The notes: generated by a model from the letters alone, not told the origin. DNA of 64,000 nt from Macrostomum hystrix (GCA_950097015.1 CATNEN010000030.1:326001-390000), one strand, 5' to 3'. Shown: positions 1 to 12,541, counted from the stretch's first letter. Numbers and translations are program-made.

Positions 1-41
1 GTAGATATACACTAAATTTTATATTTCAAGATTCATAACAA

Positions 42-47
42 TTTATT
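42..47 (-). promoter_or_regulatory. Candidate poly(A) signal of the synaptotagmin-like gene
   Basis: AATAAA on the minus strand about 335 nt downstream of the stop codon at 380. It is the first such hexamer seen in the expected direction. Confidence 0.4.
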
Positions 48-379
48 AGGCAAAGCTTCACAAGAGGTGCTCTACAAAAAAGTTAGTTTCTGCGCGCGAT
101 TTTTCTGGAATTCAGCTTCTCTTAGTCAAAAAAATTAAGAACACATGAACAGGTTCACTACACCAATAAACAGCCGAAAATTCCCTTAGTTGAACATTTT
201 TTCTCCAGACACAAATTTCTAGTGCACACCAAGTTTTGCACGCGAGTAGGCCATTTAAGCCAGCATAGAAGGGCGCTTGTGCGCTTAAAACACGGACCAC
301 AGCTCAGTTTGAGCTGGTCGAGTAAGCATAGTTTTATCAATCCATTTAGAAGTTTAAGATGCCACAATTCAGAGAAATT

Positions 380-3300
380 CTAGTCAATCGGAACAATGCC
401 CAGCCACGCACTAACTGGCTTGGCCTCGCGGCAAGCGTCCTTCATGGCCTCTCGCATCAGGTCGCCCTCTTCGTTCTTCCCAACGTAGCTCAGCACTAGG
501 CGACCGATGGGTGTCTCGTCTTTCTGTCCTCCGGCACCGCCGCCGGACTTGCTCTCCTGACTGGAGGTGGAGCGCCGCCTGTTGCCGCTGTACACTGACA
601 GGACCAGGCTGGTGTCACGGCGCTGATCTTTGGGCACCTTGAACTGAAAGGATTCGCTAAGCCGTACGGAGCGACTCTCACCGCACTGGTGGTGCGAGGA
701 CTGCTTGCTATCCGCTTTGCTCTCGCCGTGGTAGCGCTTCAGTTTGATGAATATGTCTGCAAATGTTTAACGAGAATGCTAGGAATGCTTGGTTGAGCGG
801 CGATGTGGCACTCTGGGTAAGCAGAAGATAGACATTTGAATGAGCAAGATGCTAGTCGTATCGTAACTAGACACCAGGCACTCGAAGGAACTACGAGCGT
901 ATAGTACGCATATTTGTATCACTCGGGTCTGCTTAGCTCTCCTTGAGCTCAAAAAAGCTCTAGGCTATTGCTTCAAAGGAAATTATCACGAAACTCGGCC
1001 GGGTCAGCCTCAGATGTTTTGTACGGACTGCAGGGAACAGTCGGAGACCTCACCTGAGGCTCAGAAATCGGAAGCAAACTGCGCCACAGAGGCTTGCCTC
1101 GCTTCCGATCTTCTTCAGTTTTCGGTCTCTTTCTGTTTGCTCTTATTCTTCTTCACTAAATTAGTGCGCAAACATGCAACACGTAACTCGCTTGCTGGAC
1201 GCACTTTTCAAACGACACAGCTGGCCTAGATAGAGCTACATTTGATTTGCTTAGAAGATGTGACAGCATTTAGATTCGAGCTATGTTCTGCGATTCGTGA
1301 GCCAGAGTGTCACTGCAATCCGTGAGCCCCTCTCACCAGAGTGTCACTGCAATCCGTGAGCCCCTCTCATCAGAGTGTCACTGCGATCCGTGAGCCCCTC
1401 TCATCAGAGTGTCACTGCAATCCGTGAGCCCCTCTCATCAGAGTGTCACTGCAATCCGTGAGCCTCTCTCATCAGAGTGTCACTGCAATCCGTGAGCCTC
1501 TCTCACCAGAGTGTCACTGCAATCCGTGAGCCTCTCTCATCAGAGTGTCACTGCAATCCGTGAGCCTCTCTCATCAGAGTCTCACTGCGATCCGTGAGTC
1601 TCTATCATCAGAGTGTCACTGCGATCCGTGAGCCCCTCTCATCAGAGTCTCACTGCAATCCGTGAGCCTCTCTCATCAGAGTGTCACTGCGATCCGTGAG
1701 TTTCTATCATCAGAGTCTCACTGCAATCCGTGAGTCTCTATCATCAGAGTGTCACTGCGATCCGTGAGCCCCTCTCATCAGAGTGTCACTGCGATCCGTG
1801 AGTCTCTATCATCAGAGTGTCACTGCGATCCGTGAGTCTCTATCATCAGTCTGTTTTATTGCTTTGTCTGCTCGGTCTGGTAGGGCGATGCTCACATGCA
1901 TAGGCAGTAAGCTGCTTAGAGCTGCTCATATTCCGTTGTATCTGTTGTCCTATGTTTTTATGCTGCCATAAGTAAACATTCCCAAATAAACTCCCGAGGC
2001 ACCTATTGACTTAGATTACCCCCAGTCGACCTGATAATTCCCTGCTTAATGTCAAAGCAATGCAATCGTTGGGACGACACAATTTTGCATAGGAGGCAAA
2101 TTATTTTTATGCATCCTAGAAGTCCAAAGTCAACCGACTTGCTTCCTTGCTATCACCGAATGCGGGACATCAGCATGGCTGAGTGATAGCGATTCTCAGG
2201 TGCTCTGGTTTCGACTAGGCTCTTACACTGATGGATATACTAAGGATTGAGATCTAGCCACCAGGAAATCTACTATGGATTGAGATCTAGCCACCTAGAA
2301 ATCTACTGCAGATTGGGATCTAGCCACCTAGAATTCTACTGCAGATTGGGATCTAGCCACCAGGAAATCTACTGCAGATTGGGATCTAGCCACCTAGAAA
2401 TCTACTGCAGATTGGGATCTAGCCACCTAGAAATCTACTGCAGATTGGGATCTAGCCACCAGGAAATCTACTATGGAATGGGATCTAGCCACCAGGAAAT
2501 CTATTGCAGATTGGGATCTAGCCACCTAGAAATCTACTGCAGATTGGGATCTAGCCACCAGGAAATCTACTATGGAATGGGATCTAGCCACCAGGAAATC
2601 TACTATATTATTGGGATCTAGCCACCAGGAAATCTACTATATTGATTGGGATCTAGCCACCAGGAAATCTACTATATTGATTGGGATCTAGCCACCAGGA
2701 AATCTACTATATTGATTGGGATCTAGCCACCAGGAAATCTACTATATTGATTGGGATCTAGCCACCAGGAAATCTACTATATTGATTGGGATCTAGCCAC
2801 CAGGAAATCTACTATATTGATTGGGATCTAGCCACCAGGAAATCTACTATTGATTGGGATCTAGCCACCTGGAAATATACAATGGATTAGGATCTAGCCA
2901 CCTGCTAGATCCAAATGCTGGAAATCGTTGGAAATCGCTGGAAATCTACTATATGGATTGGCATCTAGCCATATGGAAATCTACTATATGGATTGGGATC
3001 TAACTATCTGATAACATAACAATAGATTGGGTTCTACTTAATACTGCGTAGTGGAAATTGTCCTTTGAGATTTTAGCAATCGTTCTCTAGGACTCTAGCC
3101 ACCAGGAGGTATCTTTTTAAAGGCTCGATTTCTGTATTACCGAAAATCAGTTGGCAGACTGCGTAATTAAAAATTAGTTTACTTACCTTTATTTTGACAA
3201 TCCTTGATTTGGTGCACCTCGTTTACTGTGACCACGAGACGCTCCAGCATTTCATAGTAGCTCAGAGTGATGTGCATCAGTCCAATGGTGAGTCCAGCCT

Positions 3301-6300
3301 CCACCGCCTTGCTGGAGGCGCTGAGATCTCGCCACATACTGATTGGCTGGCCGGAGTCCGCCTTGCCGTCGCCCAGCTCGCGCATTGTGTAGAAGGCGTG
3401 CCCGATCACCTTCTGGCGACCGTCGGGCCACGTGTCGATGGCCACAAAGTGAAGGCAGCACTTCTTTAAGTAGGAGCGGTCAACCTTGAGTTAAATATAT
3501 GTGAGAAAGGGGTAAGGGGGTGTTGCTAAACTATCATGGCTGTGAAATTAGCTGGGGTAAGGGAGGGTGTTGCTGAAGCGTCAATGGTGTGAAATTAGCT
3601 GGGGTAACGGAGGGTGTTGCTGAAGCGTCAATGGTGTGAAATTAGCTGGGGTAAGGGAGGGTGTTGCTGAAGTATCAAGGGTGTGAAATTAGCTGGGGTA
3701 AGGGAGTGTGCTGTTGAAGTATCAAGGGTGTGAAATTAGCTGGGGTAAGGGAGGGTGTTGCTGAAGTATCAAGGGTGTGAAATTAGCTGGGGTAAGGGAG
3801 GGTGTTGCTGAAGTATCAAGGGTGTGAAATTAGCTGGGGTAAGGGAGTGTGCTGTTGAAGTATCAAGGGTGTGAAATTAGCTGGGATAGGGGAGAGTGCA
3901 CTTTTAGCACTTCTGTGCTATAAAAGGTACAGAAGTCTGCAGGAGCGGTCCCAGTATTACATGTTTGTTTATCGATAAAAGTACGCATTCACGAGTATGC
4001 TTGCTTGAAGGCTGTTCTATTTCCCATGTTCAGAGATAACTTCTACTAACTAATGATTATATCTAAATTGGTTTAGATATCTATTTATCTAAGCGAACAA
4101 CCAGCCGCTAGTTCATTGAGCCAAGCAGAGCTCTTAATCCAGACCTCATCGCTGATATAAAAGTACAAAAACTAGCTAGACTCAAACAGACTGTTAGAGA
4201 CAGAAAAATGGTCGTTGAAAAAAGCTAATAATTAGCTAAAACCTTTTAATGTTGGTTGACTGTGCTTGATTTCATAGCCAATTCAAAATCAAATTGACAA
4301 GGAAGAGACAGCAGCAGAGAAGTAAGAGTGATTGATTAGAACAGACGAACTGTCAGGCGATGATTCCCCCGTTGGACATTTTTGTCCGCAGGGGAGCTGC
4401 TAAACAGCGCGTCGGCTCATTGATGCCGGCGTCCGCTTCACGCCGCAAAGAGCCATGGCAAAGCGCAAGCTTCTGCCTCACGCCGACCTGTGCCTTAGAG
4501 ATTTGAAAGACAGCGGCGGACTCCACGTCTTATCTGACGGCGAACCACGCACTCTCAATCTCACCCAACGCTAAAAAATCATCATCCCTTCGAGGGAAGA
4601 CGCTAACGAACACTGGAACCACCAGGAGGTCCACTGCTACGAGTATACGGACGGATCCCTTAAAGACGGCCTTGCCGGCTTTGGGGTCTGCATCCTGATC
4701 AACGGCCGCGTCATCGCCACGCACGCCCAGCATTCTGGGAGGCTTTCCACGGTCACAGAGCTGAATGCCAGGAACACGAGAGGAGAGACTATCGTCATCC
4801 ACTCTGACAGCCAAGCGGCCTTACAAGCCCTTTGCCGCACCACCACGTGCTCCCGGACAGTCGCTGACTGTGCCCGGCAACTCAACCTCCTGGCTCGTAG
4901 CAACACAGTCAGGCTGAGCTGGATCCCAGGGCATGCGGGCTTCCCAGAGAACGAGCTAGCGGACACCCTTGCCAATCGCCAAATTGATGACTGGGCTGAG
5001 TCCCTCCACAGGGACAGATGGGCGGGCACCCAGAAATGTCGACGATCCCGTGCAGTTCCGCGCCTCGCAGTTCTCGCAGGCTTAGGAACATCGTTTTGAG
5101 CCAAACCGTAATCCGCGCCCTCACCATACCCCCAAGTAATGCAGGTACCTATTTTTACAGCCGTGTGAACTTAATATTTAGGGAATTTATTATCTCACTC
5201 TGGGAGTTGGTTTTTGTAAGCAAAAATAGCAAAACAGTAAAGTGATTCGTCGGCTCAACTAAACCGGCCGTAAACCGGCTGCATTTTATGCACTTTTATC
5301 AAGAATTGTCTTCAGGTGTGGCTCGCAGGCTTCATAGCAACACAGGCAGGCTTCACGGGTTCATATTTTCAAGGATGCTTGGAAACCCAATTCGCAATCG
5401 TTGGTGAGCTTATCTTATTGCCACCCATCTCCGCCTGTTGCAATAAGCCTGCAATTTGAAACTAAGAGTCTTTCATGTGAAAATAATGAATTTCGTCCTT
5501 AACTGTTTGGAGCCACCATAGCAGGTTCGATACTATATCTTCGTACTGATCTATACTTCAGTCACTCTCACCTCAGTCACTCCCTTCTTTAGTCACTCCA
5601 TCCTTCAGTCACTCTCACCTCAGTCACTCTCACCTCAGTCACTCTCAACTCAGTCACTCTTAACTCAGTCACTCTCACGTCAGTCACTCTCAACTCAGTC
5701 ACTCTCACCTCAGTCACTCTCACCTCAGTCACTCCCTTCTTTAGTCACTCCATCCTTCAGTCACTCTCAGATCAGTCACCTTCACCTCAGTCACTCTCAC
5801 CTCAGTCACTCTCACCTCAGTCACTCTCACCTCAGTCACTCTCACCTCAGTCACTCTCACCTCAGTCACTCTCAACTCAGTCACTCTCACCTCAGTCACT
5901 CTCAACTCAGTCACCTTCACCTCAGTCACTCTCACCTCAGTCACTCTCACCTCAGTCACTCTCACCTCAGTCACTCTCAACTCAGTCACTCTTAACTCAG
6001 TCACTATCACCTCAGTCACTCTCAACTCAGTCACTCTCACGTCAGTCACTCTCAACTCAGTCACTCTCAACTCAGTCACTCTCAACTCAGTCACTCTCAC
6101 CTCAGTCACTCTCAACTCAGTCCCTTAGCTCAGTCTCTTACCTTCATGTGCTTCAATCAATCTAAAAGCGAACAGAAAATGGAATGGCAAGCTGAAGAAA
6201 ATCGTCAGTTAGTGCCTCAAGGTTTCTCAAAAAGGCGGGCTAATAGTTTTAGCCTCAAATAGGTAAGAAGCTTGGATACAGAAGCTCGCAGACTCGCGCA

Positions 6301-9300
6301 AACACATACACACACACACACACACACACCGTGCTCTCCCAATGTTTGCTCGTAAATGTTTTAGCAGCTAAAACAGGAGCAGAGAAAAAATCCTGGATTT
6401 GCTCTCCAGGCCGCCTCGTCTATCTGGGCGACACTAAAAAGGTGCGAAATTTCCGAGAATACCTTTTACTTGCTCACTTCTGGCTACTCATGTGCTGCCA
6501 GAAGTGACTGCTCAGAAAATCTGAAAATGAATTACTCGATTTTTATACCAGGGACCAACAGAGCCACATAGATGGCCTAGAAGGAATTCTCGCTGGACAA
6601 GCACACAAAGGTAGATTAAAGTCGGATTAAACAAGACAAAGGGCTTCAACGAAAAGGTACGGAGAGGCTGGGTTAGAGAATCTGGGATTGGGGAGAAAAT
6701 TTGGGTTTGGGGGAGAAAATTTGGGATTGGGGAGAAAATCAGGGATTGGGAATGGGCGAGAATCAGGGATTGGGAATGGCGAGAATCAGGGATTGGGAAT
6801 GGGCGAGAATCAGGGATTGGGAATGGGCGAGAATCAGAGATTGGGAATGGGGGGAATCAGGGATTGGGAATGGGGGGAATCAGGGATTGGGAATGGGCGA
6901 GAATCAGGGATTGGGAATGGGGAGAATCAGAGATTGGGAATGGGGGGAATCAGGGATTGGGAATGGGGAGAATCGGGGATTGGGAATGGGGAGAATCAGA
7001 GATTGGGAATGGGGGGAATCAGAGATTGGGAATGGGGAGAATCAGGGATTGGGAATGGGCGAGAATCAGAGATTGGGAATGGGGGGAATCAGGGATTGGG
7101 AATGGGCGAGAATCAGAGATTGGGAATGGGCGAGAATCAGAGATTGGGAATGGGGGGAATCAGGGATTGGGAATGGGCGAGAATCAGGGATTGGGAATGG
7201 GCGAGAATCAGGGATTGGGAATGGGCGAGAATCAGGGATTGGGAATGGGGAGAATCAGAGATTGGGAATGGGGGGAATCAGGGATTGGGAATGGGGAGAA
7301 TCGGGGATTGGGAATGGGGAGAATCAGAGATTGGGAATGGGCGAGAATCAGGGATTGGGAATGGGCGAGAATCAGGGATTGGGAATGGGCGAGAATCAGG
7401 GATTGGGAATGGGCGAGAATCAGGGATTGGGAATGGGCGAGAATCAGGGATTGGGAATGGGCGAGAATCAGGGATTGGGAATGGGGGGAATCAGGGATTG
7501 GGAATGGGGGGAATCAGGGATTGGGAATGGTCGAGAATCAGGGATTGGGAATGGGGGGAATCAGAGATTGGGAATGGGGGGAATCAGAGATTGGGAATGG
7601 GCGAGAATCAGGGATTGGGAATGGGCGAGAATCAGAGATTGGGAATGGGGGGAATCAGAGATTGGGAATGGGGAGAATCAGGGATTGGGAATGGGCGAGA
7701 ATCAGGGATGGGGAATGGGCGAGAATCAGGGATTGGGAATGGGCGAGAATCAGGGATGGGGAATGGGCGAGAATCAGGGATTGGGAATGGGCGAGAATCA
7801 GGGATTGGGAATGGGCGAGAATCAGGGATTGGGAATGGGCGAGAATCAGGGATTGGGAATGGGCGAGAATCAGGGATTGGGAATGGGCGAGAATCAGGGA
7901 TTGGGAATGGGCGAGAATCAGGGATTGGGAATGGGGGGAATCAGGGATTGGGAATGAGCGAGAATCAGGGATTGGGAATGGGGGGAATCAGAGATTGGGA
8001 ATGGGGGGAATCAGGGATTGGGAATGGGCGAGAATCAGGGATTGGGAATGGTCGAGAATCAGGGATTGGGAATGGTCGAGAATCAGGGATTGGGAATGGG
8101 GGGAATCAGAGATTGGGAATGGGGAGAATCAGGGATTGGGAATGTGGAGAATCTTGATTGGAATGGAGAGAATCAGAGATTGGGAATGGGGAGAATCAGG
8201 GATTGGAATGGGGAGAATCAGAGATTGGGAATGGGGAGAATCAGGGATTGGAATGGGGTGAATCGGGGATTGGGAATGGGGAGAATCGGGGATTGGGAAT
8301 GGGGAGAATCAGGGATTGGAATGGGGTGAATCGGGGATTGGGAATGGGGAGAATCAGAGATTGGGAATGGGGGGAATCAGAGATTGGGAATGGGGAGAAT
8401 CAGGGATTGGGAATGGGCGAGAATCAGAGATTGGGAATGGGGGGAATCAGGGATTGGGAATGGGCGAGAATCAGGGATTGGGAATGGGCGAGAATCAGGG
8501 ATTGGGAATGGGCGAGAATCAGGGATTGGGAATGGGCGAGAATCAGGGATTGGGAATGGGCGAGAATCAGGGATTGGGAATGGGCGAGAATCAGGGATTG
8601 GGAATGGGCGAGAATCAGGGATTGGGAATGGGCGAGAATCAGGGATTGGGAATGGGCGAGAATCAGGGATTGGGAATGGGGGGAATCAGGGATTGGGAAT
8701 GGGCGAGAATCAGGGATTGGGAATGGGGGGAATCAGGGATTGGGAATGGGGGGAATCAGGGATTGGGAATGGTCAAGAATCAGGGATTGGAATGGGGAGA
8801 ATCAGAGATTGGGAATGGGTAAAATCAGAGATTGGGAATGGGGGGAATCAGAGATTGGGAATGGTCGAGAATCAGGGATTGGGAATGGGGAGAATCAGAG
8901 ATTGGGAATGGGGGGAATCAGGGATTGGAATGGGAGATCAGAGATGAAGAGGGGATTATGAAAAAGTGATAAAATTGCTGAATAAAAACCATTCAACTGG
9001 GAGGGCTTTTGACTGAGAAAAGGGGAGAAAACCGATTGCTTTATATGAAATATTCGGTGTGAAAATGTCCTCAAACAGCTCAGAAAATGCCTCTCGGCGA
9101 AGGTACCGGCCTCCTTGGTTGCTGGCCCTTAGCAGCCGCATTCCTTTCGCATTCGATGAAGATAATTGGCATGTGCATTTATGCATGCGTGTCTGGATGG
9201 TGCGTGTGAGCATGAATATATATACGCGTATTATCCGTGTACTCAAAGGCCGGCTTGTGCTTGGCCAGTAGGTTCCGCGGGACTCAAGGAAGGTGGGAGA

Positions 9301-12300
9301 AGGCATGTGTTAAGAATCTGGGATCAGCGGGCGGGCATGCTGGGTTACGCAGTCACGCCTCGGCCTGGCCTAATTGCTTGAGAAGCCAGTGCGGAAGGAT
9401 AATAATAGGAAACGGGTGGAAGATATTAGGAACACGGAAGATGGGATCAGACGGGTGCTAGCGGAAGAGACCGCTCCAACCCAGAAGAGTGATAGGCAGA
9501 CTGGGGGAGAGAGATAGACAGACTGGGGGAGAGTGATAGGCAGACTGGGGGAGAGTGATAGACAGACTGGGGGAGAGAGATAGACAGACTGGGGGAGAGT
9601 GATAGGCAGACTGGAGGAGAGTGATAGGCAGACTGGGGGAGAGTGATAGGCAGACTGGGGGAGAGAGATAGATAGACTGGGGGAGATTGGGAAGAGGAGT
9701 TGACGAACTCGGGGGGAGATAGGGGAGACGATGTGACCATTGGGGGGAGATGGGGGAGAGGACGAGAGGCACTGGGGGGAGATCAGGGAGAGGACGAGAG
9801 GCACTGGGGGGAGATCGGGAGAGGACGAGAGGCACTGGGGGAGATCGGGAGAGGACGAGAGGCACTGGGGGGAGATATGGGAGGGGAGGTAACACACGGG
9901 GGGAGATTGGGGAGGGAGACAGACTGGGGAGGAATAGAGTCGTTGAGGCTGGGCAAAATTTTCTTTCTGTGTTTCCTCAACAGCTCATGTCGGATAGTGG
10001 GATTTGGTGGAGCTGCATTGGGAGGAGCTGCAGTAGCAGCAAAGGCTGGTCTAATGTAGCAGATCAAAATCATCAGGGGGAGAGAAATATCAAAACACAT
10101 TCCATTGAGGAGAAGTAAACAGACGAGAAAGTGCCTCACAATAGTCATGATGAGGATTTCGCATCTCTAATGGATTGGAGGAACGGGATATTTATAGTTT
10201 AGAAAGGTGATTAAGGATATGGGGAAAATCCTGTTTAATAAAAAGCTGGAAAACTATTTACAATGGCTCAGAAGTTGGCGATAGGGAAATTATTCTATCT
10301 AAAAGATTGCTCGAGTGAATGCCTAGCCCCATCATCTGTTCTCAATCACTTGCAATTCTAAATTCTCTACTCGGACCCCAATATCCAGGCACACGCCAGG
10401 CAGTCGCTGGCTTTAGGAAATGCCAGTCTCTCTGCATCCCTCGCGGTGTTCCAGGCGCACTTTTGAGCTTAACTCCCTGAGCCAGCTGGGTGCAGCTCTT
10501 CTTTCTCGATATTTTCCCCCATTTTTTAGTACAATGGCCAATCATTTTAATGGCAGGCTTGGCACAGTTAAAAGGCCGGTTGTTATATTTAGTCTTTTGT
10601 TTAATCTGCTTGGTCTGGTCACAGGGTGGCTCCGGGATCCCTCTATTAAGGATTAAAGGAGTTGTGCCGATGACCCCCAGTAAATCAAACCCGGTCAAGT
10701 CTATCACACCCCGGTCAAGTCTCTCACACCCTGGTCAAGTCTCTCACACCCTGGTCAAGTCTCTCACACCCTGGTCAAGTCTCTCACACCCTGGTCAAGT
10801 CTCTCACACCCTGGTCAAGTCTCTCACACCCTGGTCAAGTCTCTCACACCCCGGTCAAGTCTCTCACACCCTGGTCAAGTCTCTCACACCCTGGTCAAGT
10901 CTCTCACACCCCGGTCAAGTCTATCACACCCTGGTCAAGTCTCTCACACCCTGGTCAAGTCTCTCACACCCTGGTCAAGTCTCTCACACCCTGGTCAAGT
11001 CTGTCACACCCTGGTCAAGTCTCTCACACCCTGGTCAAGTCTCTCACACCCTGGTCAAGTCTCTCACACCCTGGTCAAGTCTCTCACACCCTGGTCAAGT
11101 CTCTCACACCCTGGTCAAGTCTCTCACACCCTGGTCAAGTCTCTCACACCCTGGTCAAGTCTCTCACACCCTGGTCAAGTCTCTCACACCCTGGTCAAGT
11201 CTCTCACACCCTGGTCAAGTCTCTCACACCCTGGTCAAGTCTCTCACACCCTGGTCAAGTCTCTCACACCCTGGTCAAGTCTCTCACACCCTGGTCAAGT
11301 CTCTCACACCCTGGTCAAGTCTCTCACACCCTGGTCAAGTCTCTCACACCCTGGTCAAGTCTCTCACACCCTGGTCAAGTCTCTCACACCCTGGTCAAGT
11401 CTCTCACACCCTGGTCAAGTCTCTCACATCCTGGTCAAGTCTCTCACACCCTGGTCAAGTCTCTCACACCCTGGTCAAGTCAGGGCCAAACACATTTTCT
11501 GCTTTTCTCTCTTCACACTCTGTAGATATTTTAGGCTAGAGAACTCAGACTTCGCACCGTAGCGATAAGTTAAAAGCCCTCCAGCGCTCCGGATTAAGCC
11601 CATGGGGGCCAGGAGCTATAATCCCCAGTTGAAGTATCAGGCAATTATTCAGAATTTGCTGCAATAATCTTAGCAAATTCGCAAATCCTTAGTTCCCATT
11701 AGGGATAAATTTAACGTTTTCCATCTCAGGCTTTTGTGCACTTCCACTGTGAAATTAAAATAAATTTGACATTCAGTGGCACAGGTTTATGATTAGCCAA
11801 TTTTTTTGCAAAAAGTTCAGCATCACTGTTAAAAATAAGCCATGTCGATCAGCGTACAAACCCGTTAAACCACTGCCCTAACATCTCTACACCTGATGCC
11901 CACATCACTAAACCTGATACCCACATCACTAAACCTGATACCCACATCACTAAACCTGATACCCACATCACTAAACCTGATGCCCACATCACTAAACCTG
12001 ATACCCACATCACTAAACCTGATACCCACATCACTAAACCTGATACCCACATCACTAAACCTGATACCCACATCACTAAACCTGATACCCACATCACTAA
12101 ACCTGATACCCACATCACTACACCTGTCATCACACCACCCACACTCACATCGAACACGAAGGTCTCGTTGATGTCCGGGTTGTTGGTATTTTTGCGCACC
12201 TTGGTCTGCCAGGTCCTGTTGCACAATGGCGGCAATTCCACACTGACAAAGGCAGAGCAGTCCGTGCTGGTGAATCGCCTGGCCTTGTTGTACAGGTTGC

Positions 12301-12541
12301 GCGCTTTGAACACGCTCACCTCCAGCTTGTTTTCGCCCGGCAGATATCGAACCCGGAACCAGATCCGGCCAATGTGCTCCTCCGTCACTTCGTAGTACTC
12401 GTCCTGGTCGAAGTTCAGGTACAGTGTCGGATCCACGTGGCCAATCTCCTTGTTGCTGAGGCGCTGGCTAAGAGGTCGCTTGCAAACCGGGATGACAAAT
12501 GGCACATCCGCCTGCTGCTGCTGCTGCTGACCGCTCGACAT
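380..12541 (-). CDS. Synaptotagmin-like double C2-domain protein, 3 exons
   Basis: Three exons, read on the minus strand: 12541-12149, 3484-3187 and 756-380 (stop TAG). Phases agree (393+298+377 = 1068 nt, 355 aa) and the donors are GTGAGT and GTAAGT. A Gln-rich N-terminus precedes C2A (about residues 55-205), whose start has the form GRIWFRVRYLPG and which continues across exon 1/2 at ETFVFD/VDRSYLKK. C2B (about 205-350) opens with GLMHITLSYYEMLERLVV and ends PVSAWLGI, in the place of the synaptotagmin WHxL motif. Synaptotagmins are membrane-trafficking proteins whose C2 domains bind phospholipid, often with calcium. Here no transmembrane segment is seen, and most calcium-binding aspartates are gone (loop 3 of C2A reads IDTWPDGRQK; loop 3 of C2B reads YSGNRRR), so I infer a calcium-independent, soluble or peripheral member. 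A trans-spliced or missed 5' exon could still supply a membrane anchor. Subfamily uncertain. Confidence 0.8.
1301..1849. repeat. 34-bp minisatellite in intron 2 of the synaptotagmin-like gene
   Basis: About 16 tandem copies of a 34-bp unit beginning CAGAGTGTCACTGCAATCCG. Variants are mostly single-base (CAATCC/CGATCC, CCCCTC/TCTATC). Confidence 0.95.
2248..3005. repeat. 33-36 bp minisatellite (GGGATCTAGCCACCAGGAAA)
   Basis: About 21 tandem units in the same intron as the 34-bp array. Two subtypes lie in blocks: early units with CTACTGCAGATT (33 bp), later ones with CTACTATATTGATT (35 bp). The last units decay towards 3005. Confidence 0.95.
3505..3895. repeat. 47-bp minisatellite at the 3' end of intron 1
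   Basis: About eight copies of a unit of about 47 bp containing GAAATTAGCTGGGGTAAGGG. It starts only about 20 nt upstream (in gene direction) of the exon 2 acceptor at 3485-3486, so it sits where the branch point and pyrimidine tract should be. Confidence 0.9.
4575..5099 (+). mobile_element. Non-LTR retrotransposon RNase H fragment
   Basis: One reading frame encodes a type I ribonuclease H domain. It shows YTDGSL (catalytic Asp), TELNA (Glu), IHSDSQAAL (Asp) and SWIPGHAGFPENELADTLA (His and the last Asp). RNase H of this type is the C-terminal domain of several non-LTR retrotransposon polyproteins. The spacing between TELNA and HSDSQ is shorter than normal, stops bound the frame (TAA just before 4575, TGA at 5097-5099), and no reverse transcriptase was recognised upstream. 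This is a dead 3' fragment in intron 1 of the synaptotagmin-like gene, antisense to it. The bases from about 4350 probably belong to the same element. Confidence 0.75.
5560..6125. repeat. 15-bp minisatellite (CAGTCACTCTCACCT)
   Basis: About 38 tandem copies of a 15-bp unit in intron 1 of the synaptotagmin-like gene. A sub-block with CCCTTCTTTAGTCACTCCAT occurs twice (5581 and 5731), showing a higher-order duplication of about 150 bp. The multiple-of-three unit keeps a spurious antisense frame open. Confidence 0.95.
6306..6330. repeat. (CA)n microsatellite
   Basis: A run of about 12 CA dinucleotides. Confidence 0.9.
6676..8940. repeat. 2.26-kb G-rich 23/24-bp minisatellite
   Basis: About 95 tandem copies of a 24-bp unit (GGGATTGGGAATGGGCGAGA then ATCA) intermixed with a 23-bp version lacking one base in the spacer. 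Each unit carries three GGG tracts separated by 3 nt on the plus strand. It lies in intron 1 of the minus-strand synaptotagmin-like gene, so the G-rich strand is the template strand. Because 23- and 24-bp units alternate, long apparent frames (up to 489 codons) hop between phases; none is a gene. Confidence 0.97.
9475..9935. repeat. 22-bp then about 30-bp G/A-rich minisatellites
   Basis: Two adjoining arrays. At 9475-9690 there are about nine copies of a 22-bp unit (CAGACTGGGGGAGAGTGATA). At about 9700-9935 there are about six looser units around GGACGAGAGGCACTGGGGGG. The second looks like a degenerate derivative of the first. Confidence 0.9.
10690..11482. repeat. Highly homogeneous 20-bp minisatellite
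   Basis: About 39 copies of CTCTCACACCCTGGTCAAGT with only a handful of single-base variants, in intron 1 of the synaptotagmin-like gene. Confidence 0.97.
11886..12130. repeat. 21-bp minisatellite next to the exon 1 splice donor
   Basis: About 11 copies of CTGATACCCACATCACTAAAC with the edge only about 20 nt inside intron 1 of the synaptotagmin-like gene (donor at 12148). In gene orientation the unit (GTGATGTGGGTATCAGGTTT) resembles the sequence just after the donor. Confidence 0.95.

Noticed and set aside
1301-1849. CRISPR-like regular repeats
   Set aside because: Units are directly tandem with no spacers and the host is an animal genome; the same holds for all other arrays here.
4637-5104. 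Antisense 155-codon frame over the RNase H region
   Set aside because: The plus strand carries a recognisable RNase H domain; the antisense frame is a shadow.
6688-8961. Long plus-strand open frames of up to 489 codons
   Set aside because: They are translations of the 23/24-bp G-rich minisatellite in several frames; no unique sequence or splice support.
10490-11539. 349-codon frame of Ser/His/Pro repeats
   Set aside because: 20-bp minisatellite repeating every 60 bp; lies in an intron of a gene on the other strand.
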